DNA of 52,362 nucleotides from Photorhabdus bodei (GTDB lineage: Bacteria > Pseudomonadota > Gammaproteobacteria > Enterobacterales > Enterobacteriaceae). Under the pieces are notes generated by a model. It was given only the letters and a program-made list of their open reading frames with translations. It was not told the DNA's origin and did no database searches. Shown here piece after piece: positions 52,265-52,362 of this stretch (the first letter of the stretch is position 1; the number at the start of each line of letters is the position of its first letter). The DNA lies in contig NZ_NSCM01000034.1 in NCBI RefSeq assembly GCF_003287735.1, forward strand, positions 1 to 52,362. Direction: 5' to 3'. The position numbers and the translations under genes were made by a program.

Positions 52265-52362
52265 TGCTCTAGCCCTATAAGGGCATGTTACCGACCGCGC
52301 CTAAATGACGCCGCTTTCTCTTTGTTCAAGCTAAAGGGTCATTGTCTCTTTGGCTTACCCCT
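52265..52362. other. end of window, no gene assigned
   Basis: A short gccctataagggc stem-loop lies near 52272-52284. The rest is unassigned and may be the 3' region of a neighbour outside the window. Confidence 0.3.

Overview
The window looks like the chromosome of an AT-rich gammaproteobacterium of the Enterobacterales, most likely Photorhabdus or a close relative in the Morganellaceae. Housekeeping proteins are near-identical in length and motifs to Escherichia coli proteins, and gene order follows E. coli in several blocks. At least eleven full 127-bp ERIC elements lie between genes. The exact species cannot be proven from the sequence alone.

Layout, left to right. (1) 304-1463: a cytochrome b561 and YceI pair. 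(2) 1464-6453: an accessory zone with a decayed HigBA-type toxin-antitoxin relic cut by an ERIC element, an orphan type VI secretion module (PAAR protein, class 3 lipase split by a -1 frameshift, candidate lipoprotein immunity gene) and a decayed VgrG-like remnant. (3) 6625-13941: yecM, cutC, cmoB-cmoA, a StbDE-type toxin-antitoxin pair, yecN and aspS. yecM carries a small toxin-antitoxin insertion bounded by a 111-bp direct repeat. (4) 13941-24588: nudB, yebC, ruvC, ruvAB, znuBC/znuA, mepM, lpxM and pykA. (5) 25000-27675: an orphan phage tail-fibre gene lies between pykA and hexR. (6) 28020-30872: zwf, without edd/eda behind it, then mdtJI preceded by a candidate leader peptide and hairpin. 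(7) 31006-33858: an ERIC-rich accessory patch with a small cysteine-rich protein and a hipBA pair under three palindromic operators. (8) 34057-45434: yoaB, yoaA, tsaB, an Slp-family lipoprotein, a GNAT gene, fadD, rnd, minCDE, ycgL, ycgM and ycgN. (9) 45624-46954: two unrecognised convergent genes. (10) 47278-52243: hslJ, ldhA and the ydbH-ynbE-ydbL operon.

Functional groupings: DNA recombination repair (RuvABC, with a LexA box before ruvA); high-affinity zinc uptake (ZnuABC, with a Zur box in the divergent promoter); wobble-uridine tRNA modification (CmoAB) and t6A modification (TsaB); envelope building (LpxM, MepM, YdbH-YnbE-YdbL); central carbon metabolism (PykA, Zwf, LdhA with HexR); fatty-acid activation (FadD); and division-site placement (MinCDE). 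The accessory parts hold four toxin-antitoxin loci in different states (hipBA and stbDE intact; two HigBA-like loci broken) and an antibacterial effector cassette.

The most interesting items are the A7 frameshift that separates the lipase catalytic Ser and Asp from its His, the toxin-antitoxin islet with a duplicated yecM 3' end, the candidate mdtJI leader peptide and attenuator, the exact head-to-tail ERIC tandem, the LexA box that doubles as a terminator, and the unknown convergent pair near 46 kb. I did not identify a wholly new multi-gene system.
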